DNA of 64,000 nucleotides from NCBI GenBank assembly GCA_037127255.1, contig JBANSL010000013.1:27747688-27811687 (forward strand). Direction: 5' to 3'. This DNA is from Persicaria tinctoria (lineage: Eukaryota; Streptophyta; Magnoliopsida; Caryophyllales; Polygonaceae). Positions 62,935-64,000 of the stretch are shown here, in pieces. The notes below the pieces were generated by a model. It saw nothing but the letters and a program-made list of their open reading frames with translations, was not told the DNA's origin and searched no databases. Every line of letters begins with the position of its first letter. Within the stretch, counting starts at the first letter, position 1. A program made the translations under genes and the position numbers.

Positions 62935-64000
62935 TTTTTTTTGATGGAAAAACTGGGAGAGACCTCCCTAGATTAGCAGAAACTAAGGATTACAAAACCT
63001 TGCTACTGAGGTCCCTAAAATATCACTCCGCAACAATAGCCGAGTGCAGTTCGGGGGGTCCAACAGTTCAAAGCAACCAATGTTCAACGAAAAAGCAAAA
63101 GAGGCAAGGCTATCCACAACAGTATTAGCCTCCCGGTACACATGACGTAATTGGACAAGCCAATTTCTACTAATGAAGCCATGGCAGGAGTCTACAAGGA
63201 TAAACAAAGGGTGAGTTTGTTTCAATTTCTTGGTTAGAAGATTCACCACCAACTTTGAATCAGTCTCAACCACCACCTTCTTGAAGCCAAGTTTCCAAGC
63301 CTTTCAACACGCCCCAACATTCTGCCATAGGCACTGAGCATGAACCAAGATTAATAGCAAAGCCTCTCACCCATTCGGCGTTCGAGTCCGTTATGACCCC
63401 TCCTGCAGCAGCGCTCCCATCGAACCTACGGCCTCCATCAATATTCACCTTCACCCATTCATGTTGAGGTTTCTTCCACTTGATACTACGTATCACCTTC
63501 TCCGTAGGCTCCTTGTTGCTCCTTCTACTCGCTATCGCCTTCCGGTACGCCTGGCTTTCCTCGAGACAAGCGGCTGCCGTGACCGGCCTTCCAGCATCTT
63601 TTTGGAAAATCGCTTCATTTCTTCTCTTCCGCAACTTCCAAGTCACTATGGCGAACATGGCGTTCCAGCTTCCTTCGCCTCCAGCGCTCCTAGCATCAAG
63701 AATGTTGGCTCTAATCCATGCAGCGAATGGTAATCTCCAGCTCTGCTCGCGTCTCTCCTCATCAACTACCTGCATCCAATAAACTTTAGCAGCATCGCAA
63801 TCCCTAAACAAGTGTTCTAGAGATTCATCGCAAGAATTACAAATAGGACAAGTCGAGGAAGTACCTAATCCTCTTCTAACTCTTTCCGTGTTGTTTAGGA
63901 CACCACCTTTGCACATGAGCCAAATAAAAGAACGAATTATTTCATTAACTTCCATCCTCCAAATAGCTTTGAAGAACCTCCGGTCACTGCCCTGTCAGTC
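62935..64000 (-). mobile_element. L1-type LINE, 3' part, runs off the window
   Basis: On the minus strand it ends with an A-run (TTTTTTTT at 62,935-62,942 on the plus strand) inserted into the copy F LTR. It encodes a zinc-binding region and RNase H, the C-terminal domains of plant L1-type LINE ORF2. The 5' part and the target duplication lie beyond 64,000. Confidence 0.85.
62983..63955 (-). pseudogene. LINE ORF2 C-terminus: zinc-binding region and RNase H, one frameshift
   Basis: The first frame (63,955-63,266) has CPICNSCDESLEHLFRDC, a zf-RVT-type Cys/His cluster, and the RNase H start with VKVNIDGG and MAECWGVLKGL, holding the first acidic Asp and the Glu. The second frame (to 62,983) has VVETDSKLVVNLL and REANTVVDSLA, holding the third and fourth catalytic Asp. 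The two frames meet near 63,265-63,290, where a single indel in a purine stretch shifts the frame. Apart from that the RNase H residues are all present. The protein stops at 62,983, 48 bases before the tail. Confidence 0.85.

Noticed and set aside
1..64000. tRNA, rRNA or other structural RNA genes
   Set aside because: The tRNA-like phrases seen (GGTATCAGAGC, GGCGCCGTTGCCGGGG) are retrotransposon primer sites, not folded tRNA genes; no rRNA segment was recognised.

Overview
The window reads as nuclear DNA of a flowering plant, most likely a eudicot. Three things point that way: plant-specific protein families with spliced genes (a four-helix DUF1218 protein, an SD2-5-type lectin receptor kinase tail, an AGL6-type MADS K-box), plant transposon families (Athila-type Gypsy with a tRNA-Asp-like primer site, Copia with a tRNA-Met-like primer site, TRIM, Stowaway, CACTA, hAT-type MITEs, L1-type LINE), and AT-rich spacers. 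The species cannot be read from the sequence. Host genes are few; most of the window is transposon laid over transposon.

Layout. 1-961 is the 5' end of an unrecognised two-exon minus-strand gene that leaves the window. 1,131-8,043 holds gene fragments (a possible transit-peptide-like exon at 2,857 and a frameshifted receptor-kinase tail at 5,024-5,330) and short repeats. 8,044-10,497 is a complete three-exon minus-strand DUF1218 gene. 10,816-12,569 holds a non-LTR insertion with a 17-bp target duplication and a Stowaway MITE. 14,240-29,540 is a nest. A minus-strand Athila-type Gypsy relic (28,716 down to 15,617) is split by a 2.8-kb solo LTR (16,295-26,227). That LTR is split by a non-autonomous Gypsy element (18,829-25,956), whose right LTR holds a 1.7-kb solo LTR and a 510-bp TRIM. 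30,750-35,344 is a young Copia element with TATA...TATA termini inserted in a LINE 3' end. 35,570-41,100 is intergenic, with a small intact gene (38,426-38,788) and two hAT-type MITEs.

41,125-64,000 is again nested transposons. Two Copia relics stand head to head. The right one is split by a solo LTR, and that LTR is split by a CACTA element carrying AGL6-like K-box exons and by a MITE. A Gypsy relic peppered with TCGATATCGA palindromes follows. Last comes a second copy of the non-autonomous Gypsy family, whose 3' LTR is cut by a LINE that runs off the window.

How it fits together. Insertion order can be read from target duplications at almost every level. The most unusual signal is that three different Gypsy-type LTR families each carry their own array of short GC-containing palindromes (TCGATATCGA, CGCTGCCAGCG, GCGGCCGC). 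In one element the copy number differs between its two LTRs. The two non-autonomous Gypsy copies also share a gag-derived ORF with an unrecognised, conserved C-terminal module.
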